Shown here in pieces: positions 19,400 through 28,568 of a DNA stretch of 64,000 bases. Every line of letters starts with the position of its first letter. Within the stretch, counting starts at the first letter, position 1. The DNA is from Clostridia bacterium. GTDB taxonomy: Bacteria; Bacillota_A; Clostridia; Oscillospirales; Acutalibacteraceae. The notes under the pieces were generated by a model. That model was not told the origin of the DNA and ran no database searches. It saw nothing but the letters and a program-made list of their open reading frames with translations. Location: NCBI GenBank assembly GCA_017390825.1, contig JAFPAK010000058.1:8379-72378 (forward strand), written 5' to 3'. The position numbers and the translations under genes are program-made.

Positions 19400-19429
19400 T
19401 AGTGTTGACGGTACGTTTACTTTTTATAC
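19400..19429 (-). promoter_or_regulatory. Sigma-F/G-like forespore promoter of the spoIIQ-like gene
   Basis: On the minus strand, GTATA, a 15-base spacer, and GTCAACACTA. Compared with the sigma-F consensus (GYWTA-N15-GGNRANANTW) only the second base of the -10 box differs. No sigma-A promoter is seen in the same place. Confidence 0.65.
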
Positions 19430-19487
19430 AATATTTTTGAAAGTCAAAAAAGGTCAAACAGTTAATAAATTATTTACAAAATAACGC

Positions 19488-19516
19488 TTGACAATTTGTG
19501 CAAAGAGTGCTAAATT
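19488..19516 (+). promoter_or_regulatory. Promoter of hrcA-grpE-dnaK-dnaJ
   Basis: TTGACA, 17-base spacer, TAAATT. The start point falls just before the CIRCE element. The -10 box overlaps an isolated CIRCE half-site, GAGTGCTAA (19505-19513). Confidence 0.8.
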
Positions 19517-19523
19517 ATAGGTG

Positions 19524-19550
19524 TTGGCACTCCAAGGAAAAGAGTGCTAA
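19524..19550 (+). promoter_or_regulatory. CIRCE operator (HrcA binding site)
   Basis: TTGGCACTC, 9-base spacer, GAGTGCTAA: one mismatch from the canonical inverted repeat TTAGCACTC-N9-GAGTGCTAA. It is in the untranslated leader of the operon that encodes its own repressor, HrcA. Confidence 0.95.
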
Positions 19551-19570
19551 ATGAAAAAGGAGTGATGAAA

Positions 19571-20620
19571 ATGCAGCTGAACAAACGCAACAGTGATATA
19601 CTGTCAGCGGTTATCCGTGCATATATCATCACCGGTGAGCCTGTAGGTTCAAAGCAGTTACTTGAAACTGAGCCGCTCAACTGCTCATCTGCCACTATAA
19701 GAGCAAAAATGAGTGAGTTGTGTGAATTGGGTATGCTTAATCAGCCTCATACATCTGCAGGCAGAGTACCTACTGCAAAGGGCTACCGCTATTTTATCAG
19801 TGAGCTTATTAAAAATAATAAGCTTTCTGACGAGGATAAACGAATTATCGACTCGCTTATGCCGCAAAATATAACATCGCCTGACCGTCTTATTGATGCC
19901 GCTTGCAATGCGCTTGCCGATTATACAGGCTGTGCCGCAATGCTGACTACCCCTTCCGACAAGCAATCGCTTATCAGCGAAATACGGTTGATAGATGTGG
20001 GGTATAATAAAGTAATGCTTGTGCTTATAGCATCAAACGGTATGATATCCAACAGTATCACACGGTGTGATGAAAATATACCGCCCGAAACGTTGTCAAC
20101 GATAAATGAGATATTGAAGTCACAGCTTATCGGCACGGTGCTTGAAGATTTCACACCTGCAGCAGCACAGAGTATGCTCGGATCATTCGGCAAATATGCA
20201 TTGCTTACAGCACCTATTCTTGCGGCTTTATATGACGCTGCTGCTGATATCGCAAATTCCCGCATACATTTGAGTGGTGAAAGCTATTTAATATCACACC
20301 GTGAATTTGCAAACGCAAGAGCAACGGGAATATTAAAATTTCTCCACAGCAAGCGTGAAATGCTTTCTATCTTATCACAATTCCATGATGATATAAATGT
20401 GGTGCTTGGCAATGAAACCGGCGAAGCAGCGCTTACAAGTTCGGGAGTTGTGGCAACAAAATACTATATAGGTGGCAAGGAGCTTGGCAGTATTGGTATT
20501 TTAGGCCCAGACCGAATGGATTATGAACATATTATTCCGGGGTTGTTGTATTTCCGCAAGGAATTCAGCAAAATGCTTTCCGCAAGTCTCGGAACAGATA
20601 TAAGAAAGGATGCTGATTGA
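19571..20620 (+). CDS. hrcA: Heat-inducible transcription repressor HrcA
   Basis: Repressor that binds CIRCE and is kept active by the GroE chaperonin. The N-terminal winged-helix domain has the family run RAYIITGEPVGSKQLLE and SSATIRAKMSELCELGML, followed by QPHTSAGRVPTAKGYRYF. From the ATG at 19571 it is 349 residues, the family size. GGAG lies 8 bases before this ATG; the ATG two codons earlier is too close to it. First gene of the heat-shock operon. Confidence 0.95.
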   Translation: MQLNKRNSDILSAVIRAYIITGEPVGSKQLLETEPLNCSSATIRAKMSELCELGMLNQPHTSAGRVPTAKGYRYFISELIKNNKLSDEDKRIIDSLMPQNITSPDRLIDAACNALADYTGCAAMLTTPSDKQSLISEIRLIDVGYNKVMLVLIASNGMISNSITRCDENIPPETLSTINEILKSQLIGTVLEDFTPAAAQSMLGSFGKYALLTAPILAALYDAAADIANSRIHLSGESYLISHREFANARATGILKFLHSKREMLSILSQFHDDINVVLGNETGEAALTSSGVVATKYYIGGKELGSIGILGPDRMDYEHIIPGLLYFRKEFSKMLSASLGTDIRKDAD

Positions 20621-20621
20621 T

Positions 20622-21161
20622 TTGGCAGAGAAAACAAAAAAGAAAAAGGACGAAAAGATTAAAGAGCCTGCTGTCGAAGCTACACAAGAAAATTCAGAAG
20701 CAACAGACGCTATTGCTGAAGAGCTCGAAGCAGTAAAGGCAGAATTGGAAAAAACAAAGGATATGCTTCTTCGCACCTGCGCTGAATTTGATAACTTCAA
20801 AAAGCGTGAGACTGCCAACCGTGACAAGACTGCAGCATATGTAAAGGGTGAAACTATCAAGGCACTGCTACCGAGCATCGATAATATCAACCGCTCACTT
20901 GCAGCAGATCCCGATTCTCCCGACTATGCTAAAGGAGTGACCATGACTATCAAAGGTCTTACCGAAGCTCTTACAAAGCTCGGTCTTGAAGAGATAAACC
21001 CTGTTGGCGAAGAGTTCAATGTAGATATGCATCAGGCAGTAATGCGCGTAGAAGATGAATCTGTCGGTGCAAACATAATTACAGAGGTACTTCAGACCGG
21101 ATACAAGCTCGGCGATAATGTACTTCGTTACGCAATGGTAAAAGTCGCAAATTGCGATTAA
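20622..21161 (+). CDS. grpE: GrpE nucleotide-exchange factor
   Basis: Exchanges ADP for ATP on DnaK. The N-terminus is a charged Lys/Glu-rich helix, then the coiled-coil region (ELEKTKDMLLRTCAEFDNFKKR) and the C-terminal beta domain ending in DNVLRYAMVKVAN, all typical of GrpE. I favour a TTG start at 20622 (MAEKTKKKK), 11 bases after AAAGGA and just after the hrcA stop. An ATG at 20610, overlapping hrcA, sits on top of that ribosome site and is less likely. Second gene of the operon. Confidence 0.93.
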   Translation: MAEKTKKKKDEKIKEPAVEATQENSEATDAIAEELEAVKAELEKTKDMLLRTCAEFDNFKKRETANRDKTAAYVKGETIKALLPSIDNINRSLAADPDSPDYAKGVTMTIKGLTEALTKLGLEEINPVGEEFNVDMHQAVMRVEDESVGANIITEVLQTGYKLGDNVLRYAMVKVANCD

Positions 21162-21203
21162 TATATTAAACTTGATTTTTATTCTTGAAAGGAAGAATTT
21201 ATT

Positions 21204-23027
21204 ATGGGAAAAATTATAGGTATTGACCTTGGTACAACAAACTCTTGTGTTGCCGTTATCGAAGGTGGCGAGCCTGTCGTTATTGCTAACGCAGAAGGTG
21301 CAAGAACAACCCCTTCAGTAGTTGCTTTTTCAAAGAACGGCGACCGCATGGTAGGTCAAGTCGCAAAGCGTCAGGCTATCACAAATCCTGACAGAACAAT
21401 TTCATCTATTAAGCGTGAAATGGGTACATCACATACTGTATCTGTTGACGGCAAAAACTATACTCCGCAGGAGATCTCAGCTATCATTCTCCAAAAGCTT
21501 AAGGCTGATGCCGAGGCTTATATCGGTTCGCCTGTAACAGAAGCTGTAATCACAGTTCCGGCATACTTTACCGATGCACAGCGTCAAGCAACAAAAGATG
21601 CAGGTAAGATTGCAGGTCTTGATGTTAAGCGTATCATCAACGAGCCTACTGCTGCTGCTCTTGCTTACGGTGTAAACAAGGAAAATGACCAGAAGGTAAT
21701 GGTTTACGACCTTGGCGGCGGTACTTTTGATGTATCTATCATCGAAATGGGTGATGGTGTTCAGGAAGTTCTTGCAACAGCAGGTAATAACCGACTCGGC
21801 GGCGACGACTTTGACAAGCGCATTATGGACTATATCGTATCCGGCTTCAAGGCTGAAAGCGGTATTGATCTTTCAGGCGACAAGATGGCTATGCAGCGTG
21901 TGAAGGAAGCTGCTGAAAAGGCAAAAATCGACCTTTCAGGTGTAACTTCGGTTGATATCAATCTTCCGTTCATCTCAGCAGATGCAACAGGTCCGAAGCA
22001 CTACGAAACAACTCTTACAAGAGCAAAGTTCAATGAGCTTACTGCTGATCTTGTTGAAGCTACAATGGGACCTGTTCGTCAGGCGCTTGCTGATTCAGGT
22101 CTTGAAAAATCAGAGATCAACAAGGTTCTTATGGTAGGCGGTTCAAGCCGTATCCCTGCCGTAAACGAAGCAATTAAGAACTTTATGGGCAAAGAGCCCT
22201 TCAAGGGAATCAACCCCGATGAGTGCGTTGCTATCGGTGCATGCATCCAGGGCGGCGTTCTTGGCGGTGATGTTAAGGGACTGCTTCTTCTTGATGTTAC
22301 TCCGCTTTCACTCGGTATCGAAACAATGGGCGGTATCAATACAAAGGTAATTGAAAGAAATACAACTATTCCGACACAGAAGAGCCAGATCTTCTCTACT
22401 GCCGCAGACGGTCAGACATCTGTTGAGGTTCATGTACTTCAGGGTGAACGTGAATTCGCAAAGGATAACAAAACACTCGGCGTATTCCATCTTGACGGTA
22501 TTGCTCCTGCTCCCAGAGGTATCCCCCAGATCGAAGTAACATTTGATATAGATGCTAACGGTATCGTGCATGTTTCTGCAAAGGATAAGGGCACAGGTAA
22601 GGAGCAGGCTATCACTATCACATCAAGCACATCAATGTCAAAAGAGGATATTGAAAAGGCTGTTCACGACGCAGAACAGTACGCTGCTGAAGACAAAAAG
22701 CGTCGTGAAGAGGTAGATCTCCGCAACAACGCCGATCAAATGGTATATCAGGCTGAAAAGACTATCAACGATGCAGGTGACAAGCTTTCCGAGGAAGATA
22801 AAAACAGCGTAAAGACTGCAAGTGACGCTCTTAAAGAAGCTCTCAAGGGCACAGATACTGAGGCTATCAAGGCTAAACAAGAAGAATTGCAGAAGGCGAT
22901 TTATGCAGTCGGTGAAAAGCTTTATCAGCAGCAGGCAGCACAGGGTCAAACACCGCCGACAGGTGACGCTGCAAATGGTGGTGATGACAGCAATGTATAT
23001 GATGCTGAATTCACAGAAGATAAATAA
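21204..23027 (+). CDS. dnaK: Chaperone protein DnaK (Hsp70)
   Basis: ATP-driven chaperone. The 607 residues show the ATPase signatures [26 protein letters not shown] and [13 protein letters not shown], the linker [18 protein letters not shown], the substrate-binding domain, and a low-complexity Gln/Gly-rich tail. The segment lacking about 24 residues in the ATPase domain is typical of Gram-positive DnaK. GAAAGGAAG precedes the ATG. Confidence 0.98.
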   Translation: MGKIIGIDLGTTNSCVAVIEGGEPVVIANAEGARTTPSVVAFSKNGDRMVGQVAKRQAITNPDRTISSIKREMGTSHTVSVDGKNYTPQEISAIILQKLKADAEAYIGSPVTEAVITVPAYFTDAQRQATKDAGKIAGLDVKRIINEPTAAALAYGVNKENDQKVMVYDLGGGTFDVSIIEMGDGVQEVLATAGNNRLGGDDFDKRIMDYIVSGFKAESGIDLSGDKMAMQRVKEAAEKAKIDLSGVTSVDINLPFISADATGPKHYETTLTRAKFNELTADLVEATMGPVRQALADSGLEKSEINKVLMVGGSSRIPAVNEAIKNFMGKEPFKGINPDECVAIGACIQGGVLGGDVKGLLLLDVTPLSLGIETMGGINTKVIERNTTIPTQKSQIFSTAADGQTSVEVHVLQGEREFAKDNKTLGVFHLDGIAPAPRGIPQIEVTFDIDANGIVHVSAKDKGTGKEQAITITSSTSMSKEDIEKAVHDAEQYAAEDKKRREEVDLRNNADQMVYQAEKTINDAGDKLSEEDKNSVKTASDALKEALKGTDTEAIKAKQEELQKAIYAVGEKLYQQQAAQGQTPPTGDAANGGDDSNVYDAEFTEDK

Positions 23028-23047
23028 TTGATTTTAATATTGCCCGT

Positions 23048-23069
23048 GCCCTCACCGCAAGGTGAGGGC
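23048..23069 (+). other. Perfect GC-rich hairpin between dnaK and dnaJ
   Basis: GCCCTCACC and GGTGAGGGC close a GCAA tetraloop (GNRA type): a 9-bp perfect stem 20 bases after dnaK. There is no T-run, so it is unlikely to be a terminator. It more likely protects or punctuates the mRNA, setting the dnaK:dnaJ ratio (inference). Confidence 0.75.
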
Positions 23070-23113
23070 TTGTGGGGTGTTATACACATATTTTTTAGGG
23101 AGTTGTAACATAG

Positions 23114-24253
23114 ATGGCAGATAAGCGGGACTATTATGAAGTGCTGGGAGTAGACAAAAGCGCCGATGAAGCCACAATTAAAAAAGCTTACCGTCAGGCA
23201 GCAAAGAAATACCATCCGGATCTTCATCCCGGTGATAAGGAAGCCGAGGAAAAATTCAAGGAAGTTAATGAAGCATATGAAGTATTGTCAGATGCTGACA
23301 AGAAATCACGCTATGACCAATTCGGTCATGCAGGCGTAGATCCTAATTTCGGCGCAGGCGGTGCCGGTGCCGGTTACGGAGATTTCGGCGGTTTCGGTGA
23401 TATATTCTCCGATATTTTCGGTGGCTTCGGATTTGGCGGAGGTCAGCGCTCTAACCCCAATGCTCCGAAACGAGGTGCAGATACTCAAACACAGATATTC
23501 ATTGAATTTGAAGAAGCCGCAAAAGGCTGTATCAAGGATGTCAAGGTATCGCATATCGAAAGCTGTCCCGACTGTAACGGAAGTGGCGCAAAAAGCGGAA
23601 CATCTGTCAAGACCTGCGGTGAGTGTCACGGTACAGGTCAGGTTACAAGAATGCAGCGTACAATACTCGGTACTATGCAGACTCAAAGCGTATGTACTCG
23701 CTGTCAGGGTAAAGGAAAGATAATTGAGACACCTTGTCAGAACTGCTCCGGCCGTGGCAGAATTAAAGTCACAAAAACACAGAAAGTCACAGTTCCTGCC
23801 GGTATTGATGACGGTCAGATGCTCAATGTACGCGGCGCAGGCGATGCTGGTATAAACGGCGGCCCTGCAGGTGATCTTCGAATTGAAGTTAATGTTCGTC
23901 CTCATCCAATCTATACCCGTAAGGGTTACGATGTTTACTGTGAAGTACCGATAACCTTCGTTCAGGCGGCGCTTGGTGCGGAGATAACCGTACCTACACT
24001 TGACGGCAAAGTAAAATTCAAGATACATGAAGGCACACAGCCGGGTGATGAATTCAAGCTTGCTGGCAAAGGTATACAGCGTATCAACGCAAGTTCAAAG
24101 GGAAATCAGTATGTTAAAGTAACGGTTGAAGTACCGAAGGATCTTTCAAAGCAGCAAAGAGAAGTACTGCGTGCCTTCGATGAAACAACTACTGAGAAAA
24201 ACTACAAAAAACGCAAGGGATTCTTTGATAAACTCAAGGATATGTTCGATTAG
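23114..24253 (+). CDS. dnaJ: Chaperone protein DnaJ (Hsp40)
   Basis: Co-chaperone that delivers substrates to DnaK and triggers its ATPase. The J domain has HPD in [11 protein letters not shown] (residues about 34-38), then a Gly/Phe-rich region, four CxxCxGxG zinc repeats ([32 protein letters not shown]) and the C-terminal substrate domain. The 379-residue length is standard for type I DnaJ. AGGGAG lies 11 bases before the ATG. Confidence 0.97.
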   Translation: MADKRDYYEVLGVDKSADEATIKKAYRQAAKKYHPDLHPGDKEAEEKFKEVNEAYEVLSDADKKSRYDQFGHAGVDPNFGAGGAGAGYGDFGGFGDIFSDIFGGFGFGGGQRSNPNAPKRGADTQTQIFIEFEEAAKGCIKDVKVSHIESCPDCNGSGAKSGTSVKTCGECHGTGQVTRMQRTILGTMQTQSVCTRCQGKGKIIETPCQNCSGRGRIKVTKTQKVTVPAGIDDGQMLNVRGAGDAGINGGPAGDLRIEVNVRPHPIYTRKGYDVYCEVPITFVQAALGAEITVPTLDGKVKFKIHEGTQPGDEFKLAGKGIQRINASSKGNQYVKVTVEVPKDLSKQQREVLRAFDETTTEKNYKKRKGFFDKLKDMFD

Positions 24254-24321
24254 TATGTCTATTTCCTCCTTTTTATCAAATATTCTTGCAATTTCAATGC
24301 ATAAATTATAAAAATTCACAA

Positions 24322-24385
24322 TTTACTTTTTAATGATATAGTTTTATAATAGAAAGGTAAGTTTCTTACCTTTCTATTTTTATAA
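24322..24385 (+). promoter_or_regulatory. Promoter nested in a terminator ahead of nfnAB
   Basis: A promoter, TTTACT, 17-base spacer, TATAAT (24345-24350), runs straight into a hairpin: a 13-bp arm beginning ATAGAAAGG at 24349-24361, loop TTT, and matching arm at 24365-24377, followed by TTTTTATAA. RNA coming from dnaJ would contain the whole stem and should terminate. RNA started at this promoter (about 24357) would hold only the inner GGTAAG/CTTACC stem and can pass. Confidence 0.7.
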
Positions 24386-24409
24386 AAATCAAAAAAGGTG
24401 ATACCTAAA

Positions 24410-25264
24410 ATGTATAAGATAGTAAAAAAACAACAGCTTAATGACAATGTTGTACTGATGGAGATCGAAGCTCCGCTGGTTGCAAAAAAGGCACAGCCCG
24501 GACAGTTTATAATCCTTCGTGTTGACGAAGAGGGTGAGCGTATTCCCCTCACCGTTGCCGGATACGACAGAGAAAAAGGTTATGTCCGCATTATATTCCA
24601 GATAGTAGGCGGAACGACCAAAAAATTAAGCAACAAGGAATGCGGAGAGTATATAAAAGATTTTGTTGGCCCGCTCGGTACCGCAACAAAAGTAGAAGGT
24701 CTAAAAAAAGTATGTATTGTTGGCGGCGGAGTAGGTTGCGCTATTGCATTGCCTATTGCACAGAAGCTTAATGAAATGGGCTGTGATGTAACATCTATCA
24801 TTGGATTCCGTTCAAAAGATATCGTTATTCTTGAAGATGAGTTCCGAGCAGCATCAAGCCGCACCGTTGTTATGACTGATGACGGATCATACGGCAGACA
24901 AGGCAATGTTTGCGTACCGCTCAATGAGATGTTTGAAAGCGGCGAGACGTTTGATGAAATAATCACTATAGGTCCGCTTATTATGATGAAATTTGTTGTT
25001 GCAGCGGCAAAGCCGACAGGTATCCCCTGCACAGTTTCAATGAATCCTATTATGATCGACGGTACTGGCATGTGCGGTGGTTGTCGTCTAACACTTAATC
25101 AGGACGGCAAGCGTGTTACCAAATTCGCTTGCGTTGACGGACCCGATTTCAACGGATACGAGGTCGATTTTGATGAGGCTATGAGCCGAAACGCTATGTA
25201 CCGTGATTTTGAGCACCACGCATATGAGGACGCTTGCAATCTCTTTAACAAGGAGGTACATTAA
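24410..25264 (+). CDS. nfnA: NfnA: NADH-dependent reduced ferredoxin:NADP+ oxidoreductase, small subunit
   Basis: Ferredoxin-NADP reductase-like subunit of the electron-bifurcating NfnAB complex, carrying FAD and a [2Fe-2S] cluster. The 284 residues show an FAD-binding beta-barrel, a nucleotide-binding fold (CIVGGGVGCAIALPIA) and the C-terminal cluster motif DGTGMCGGCRLTLN...FACVDGP. I start at ATG 24410 because AAGGTGAT is a ribosome site; a GTG four codons earlier lies within it. It may instead be annotated as the sulfide dehydrogenase or dihydroorotate-dehydrogenase electron-transfer type, but the partner next door supports Nfn. Confidence 0.9.
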   Translation: MYKIVKKQQLNDNVVLMEIEAPLVAKKAQPGQFIILRVDEEGERIPLTVAGYDREKGYVRIIFQIVGGTTKKLSNKECGEYIKDFVGPLGTATKVEGLKKVCIVGGGVGCAIALPIAQKLNEMGCDVTSIIGFRSKDIVILEDEFRAASSRTVVMTDDGSYGRQGNVCVPLNEMFESGETFDEIITIGPLIMMKFVVAAAKPTGIPCTVSMNPIMIDGTGMCGGCRLTLNQDGKRVTKFACVDGPDFNGYEVDFDEAMSRNAMYRDFEHHAYEDACNLFNKEVH

Positions 25265-25266
25265 TT

Positions 25267-26688
25267 ATGCCTAAGAACAATATGTCACCAAATAAAAATC
25301 CTATGCCGTCACAGGAGCCGGCTGTTCGTGCCAAAAACTTTCTTGAAGTTGCGACCGGTTATTCAGAGGAAACTGCAATTGATGAGGCATTGCGTTGCCT
25401 TAACTGCAAAAATATGCCTTGCGTCAACGGATGCCCCGTTAATATACATATACCCGAATTCATTGCGAAGATCAAAGAGGGCGATTTTGAAGAAGCATAT
25501 AAGATAATCAATAAGTCATCTTCCCTTCCTGCTGTTTGCGGTAGAGTATGTCCGCAGGAAACACAATGCGAAAGCAAATGCGTTCGAGGTATAAAGGGTG
25601 AGCCGGTGGGCATCGGCAGACTTGAGCGTTTCGTTGCTGATTGGCATAATGCTCATTCAGATAAAGCGCCGGAAACAGCACCGTCAAACGGACACCGTGT
25701 AGCAGTAGTTGGTTCAGGACCATCAGGTCTTACCTGTGCCGGCGATCTCGCTAAAAAAGGCTATAAGGTCACTGTATTTGAGGCGTTGCATACCGCAGGT
25801 GGTGTGCTTGTGTACGGTATTCCCGAATTCCGTTTGCCTAAAGCTATCGTTCAAAAAGAGGTGGACAACTTAATCGCAATGGGTGTGGATATCGAAACAA
25901 ATGTAGTTATCGGTAAAACACTCACTGTTGACGAATTGTTTGAAGATGGATTTGAAGCTGTTTTTATCGGTTCAGGAGCGGGTCTCCCGAACTTTATGAA
26001 TATTCCCGGCGAAGGCTATAAAGGTGTATATTCCGCTAACGAGTTCTTAACAAGAAGCAATCTCATGAAGGCTTACCTTGACAGTCCCGTTACCCCCATT
26101 ATGAAGGGCGGCAAGGTAGCAGTTGTAGGCGGCGGTAATGTTGCTATGGACGCTGCAAGAACTGCACTCCGTCTTGGCGCTGAAAAGGTATATATAGTAT
26201 ATCGTCGTTCAATGGAGGAATTGCCTGCACGCCGTGAAGAAGTCGAACACGCAATGGAGGAAGGCATCGAGTTTATGCTGCTTAACAATCCGGTTGAGAT
26301 CCTCGGCTATGAAAATCCTGATGATAAGCGCGATCCGAAAAACGGTTTTGTGACTGGTATGAAGTGTATCAGAATGGAGCTTGGCGAGCCGGATGAAAGA
26401 GGCCGTCGCAGACCCGTTGAAATAGAGGGCAGCGAATTTGTGCTTGATGTTGATACCGTTATTATTTCGATTGGTACTTCTCCTAATCCGCTTATAAAAT
26501 CTACCACTGAGGGACTTGAAGTAAACAAACGAGGCGGCATTATTGTTGAAGAGCAGACCGGAGCAACCACTAAGGAAGGCGTATATGCCGGTGGTGACGC
26601 TGTAACAGGTGCTGCAACAGTTATTTCTGCAATGGGTGCAGGAAAAACTGCGGCAAGCGCAATCGACGAATATCTAAAAAACAAATAA
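25267..26688 (+). CDS. nfnB: NfnB: NADPH-binding large subunit (glutamate synthase small-chain fold)
   Basis: Large subunit of NfnAB, which balances NADH, NADPH and ferredoxin pools. The N-terminus carries two four-Cys iron-sulfur motifs (CLNCKNMPCVNGCPV and CGRVCPQETQCESKC); then come an FAD site (VAVVGSGPSGLTCAGDL) and an NADPH site (VAVVGGGNVAMDAARTALRLGA). The 473-residue size fits. The same fold serves as the small subunit of glutamate synthase, so annotation pipelines often call it GltD/GltA. Two bases separate it from nfnA, and that pairing decides for Nfn. A terminator follows. Confidence 0.9.
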   Translation: MPKNNMSPNKNPMPSQEPAVRAKNFLEVATGYSEETAIDEALRCLNCKNMPCVNGCPVNIHIPEFIAKIKEGDFEEAYKIINKSSSLPAVCGRVCPQETQCESKCVRGIKGEPVGIGRLERFVADWHNAHSDKAPETAPSNGHRVAVVGSGPSGLTCAGDLAKKGYKVTVFEALHTAGGVLVYGIPEFRLPKAIVQKEVDNLIAMGVDIETNVVIGKTLTVDELFEDGFEAVFIGSGAGLPNFMNIPGEGYKGVYSANEFLTRSNLMKAYLDSPVTPIMKGGKVAVVGGGNVAMDAARTALRLGAEKVYIVYRRSMEELPARREEVEHAMEEGIEFMLLNNPVEILGYENPDDKRDPKNGFVTGMKCIRMELGEPDERGRRRPVEIEGSEFVLDVDTVIISIGTSPNPLIKSTTEGLEVNKRGGIIVEEQTGATTKEGVYAGGDAVTGAATVISAMGAGKTAASAIDEYLKNK

Positions 26689-26694
26689 TACGCT

Positions 26695-26724
26695 TAAACC
26701 GCTCAAATTTTGAGCGGTTTTTGT
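26695..26724 (+). terminator. Terminator after nfnAB
   Basis: AAACCGCTCAAA pairs with TTTGAGCGGTTT; the run of T continues as TTTTTG. Confidence 0.88.
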
Positions 26725-26744
26725 TTACAAAGTTGTTATTTTAA

Positions 26745-26773
26745 TTGACATATGCTTTATTAAATAATATACT
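26745..26773 (+). promoter_or_regulatory. Consensus promoter of the L,D-transpeptidase lipoprotein gene
   Basis: TTGACA, 17-base spacer, TATACT: perfect -35 and near-perfect -10. AAAGGAG and ATG follow 23 bases downstream. Confidence 0.88.
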
Positions 26774-26795
26774 AAACTAACAAAGGAGAAAGCAT

Positions 26796-27728
26796 ATGAA
26801 ACATTTTAAAATATTTTCAACACTCATCATCCTTGTGCTTATACTTACATCCTGTACATACACAAAAGAAGTTCCCAATATTACTGTTAAGGAAAATTCT
26901 GCCGTAATCACAACCGCGGCAACGACTACTGCAACAGCAGTAACAACAACTGCCTCAACAACTACTATTACCAAGACAACTACTATTGTCAAAACAACTG
27001 CAATAAGTGTTACGCCAATAGAAAAAACTATGTACGTAACGGCGGCTTTGAATGTACGCAAAGGGCCTTCAACCGATTATGAAAAATTAGGACAGTTTAG
27101 TATTGGCGATAGTGTCAACGTAACAGGTATTACGGGTAATTGGTATAGAGTTGAATATGACGGCAATGTCGGATTCTGCTTTGCCGATTATCTTACTGAA
27201 ATAAAACCTGCAATAGCAACTGTAAACCAAAATCCGTATCTTATTAAGGTTAACCGCCTTCAGAATATCGTCACAGTTTACTCAAAAGATGAAAGCGGCA
27301 AATATACATTGCCTTATAAAGCAATGACTTGTTCGGTTGGAAAAAACAACGGTACTCCTACCGGTACATTCACTACTACTGATAAATACACTTGGCGATT
27401 GCTCGTCGGAGGTGTTTACGGACAATATGCGACACGCATAACAGGCTCGATACTTTTTCACTCTGTTCCTTATTTCTCGCAGGACAAGTCTGATCTTGAA
27501 TACGAGGAATACAACAAGCTTGGCGAGGCTGCATCGCTCGGCTGCGTACGACTTTCAGTAATCGATGCTAAATGGATATATGACAATTGCCCAAGTGGTA
27601 CGACAGTCATAATTTATGATTCTGCCAATACCGAGCCTATTATACCGAGCAAACCAATCACAATTGATATTCAAAGTCCGAACAGAGGATGGGATCCAAC
27701 AGATCCCGACAAAAATAATCCATGGTAA
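26796..27728 (+). CDS. Lipoprotein with SH3 domain and L,D-transpeptidase (YkuD) domain
   Basis: Likely cell-envelope enzyme that forms 3-3 cross-links in peptidoglycan or acts on it. The 310 residues begin with a lipoprotein signal peptide and lipobox LTSC (Cys20), then a Thr-rich spacer (about 37-75). A bacterial SH3 domain follows (YVTAALNVRKGPSTDYEKLG), then a YkuD domain with an upstream His in ILFHSVPYF and the catalytic Cys in SLGCVRLS (SxGCxR). The C-terminal tail is Pro/Asp-rich. It is monocistronic between a strong promoter and a terminator. Confidence 0.88.
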   Translation: MKHFKIFSTLIILVLILTSCTYTKEVPNITVKENSAVITTAATTTATAVTTTASTTTITKTTTIVKTTAISVTPIEKTMYVTAALNVRKGPSTDYEKLGQFSIGDSVNVTGITGNWYRVEYDGNVGFCFADYLTEIKPAIATVNQNPYLIKVNRLQNIVTVYSKDESGKYTLPYKAMTCSVGKNNGTPTGTFTTTDKYTWRLLVGGVYGQYATRITGSILFHSVPYFSQDKSDLEYEEYNKLGEAASLGCVRLSVIDAKWIYDNCPSGTTVIIYDSANTEPIIPSKPITIDIQSPNRGWDPTDPDKNNPW

Positions 27729-27735
27729 AAGAAAT

Positions 27736-27771
27736 ATGCCGGGAGTCTTTTTTAAGACTTCCGGCATTTTA
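27736..27771. terminator. Bidirectional terminator between convergent genes
   Basis: ATGCCGG-G-AGTCTT pairs with AAGACT-T-CCGGCAT (one G-T position), with T-rich flanks on both strands. Confidence 0.85.
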
Positions 27772-27784
27772 TTCAGCTTATATA

Positions 27785-28555
27785 TTAATAGAAGAGATCA
27801 TACATATCATAAGAGCTGAAAGCATTTGACATTACATCTACCATGCTCCATGAGAAAAATACTAATGCTAAAACAAGGCAGATAACCAAAGCTACCATAA
27901 ATATACCTGCAACGATTGCCATTGCCCATGTTTTATTTGCTGCATCGCCAAGTGAAACACGGATATCGCCAAGATATACAACAAGCAGATATGCAATGCT
28001 GAATACAACAAAGAACATACCAAACCACATTGAAATAAGCGAAGCGATTGCTGTTACGATATATAAGCATGAAAGCATGAGCGAATGAACCGAAAACTCT
28101 ATGTATGAGTCAAGTAAAGCTTCTTTTGCGCTTATACCCTTGTTAAATATCTTCTTAACAAGGAATGAGGACATTACATAGAATCCGCCTACTGTGATTG
28201 TCATTACCAAAGCAAAAACGAATGATATGCCGAAATTGAATGTGTTATAGAAGAACAAATTCATAATCAAAAGTGCAAGGAAGAATGTACCTGAAAGGAT
28301 AGTTGCAAGCGCCCAATCCTTCTCTTTCTTTGCAATATCGGCAATTCTTTTGGAGTTATTCCAATATGAAAGGAAGATGGTGGGGAAATTCTTGAATGCG
28401 AGTACAAATTTGTTCGGCTTTGCCGGTGTTGCCGGCGCTGCTGCCTGATAGGGATTTACCGGCTGTTGTACAGGCTGAACCGGAGTTGCAGGCTGCTGAC
28501 AGCTGCAAACCTCATTATCCTCTAACTGTTTTCCGCAATACTTACAAAACTTCAT
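27785..28555 (-). CDS. Zinc-ribbon membrane protein (Yip1-like)
   Basis: The function is not known. The 256-residue protein starts with a short zinc-ribbon-like segment (CKYC at residues 4-7, CSC at 17-19), then a Pro/Ala/Gln-rich linker to about residue 48, then five or so membrane helices in a pattern like the Yip1/DUF1282 superfamily. Its start lies 13 bases after the stop of the next zinc-ribbon protein, so the two form an operon and may act together. The same linker composition occurs in both. Confidence 0.75.
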   Translation of the reverse strand: MKFCKYCGKQLEDNEVCSCQQPATPVQPVQQPVNPYQAAAPATPAKPNKFVLAFKNFPTIFLSYWNNSKRIADIAKKEKDWALATILSGTFFLALLIMNLFFYNTFNFGISFVFALVMTITVGGFYVMSSFLVKKIFNKGISAKEALLDSYIEFSVHSLMLSCLYIVTAIASLISMWFGMFFVVFSIAYLLVVYLGDIRVSLGDAANKTWAMAIVAGIFMVALVICLVLALVFFSWSMVDVMSNAFSSYDMYDLFY

Positions 28556-28568
28556 AATAAATTACTCC

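Noticed and set aside
26880..27020. Thr-rich ACA/ACT repeats as a CRISPR or tandem DNA array
   Set aside because: They are irregular codons for a Thr linker in a lipoprotein, without spacers or conserved repeat units.
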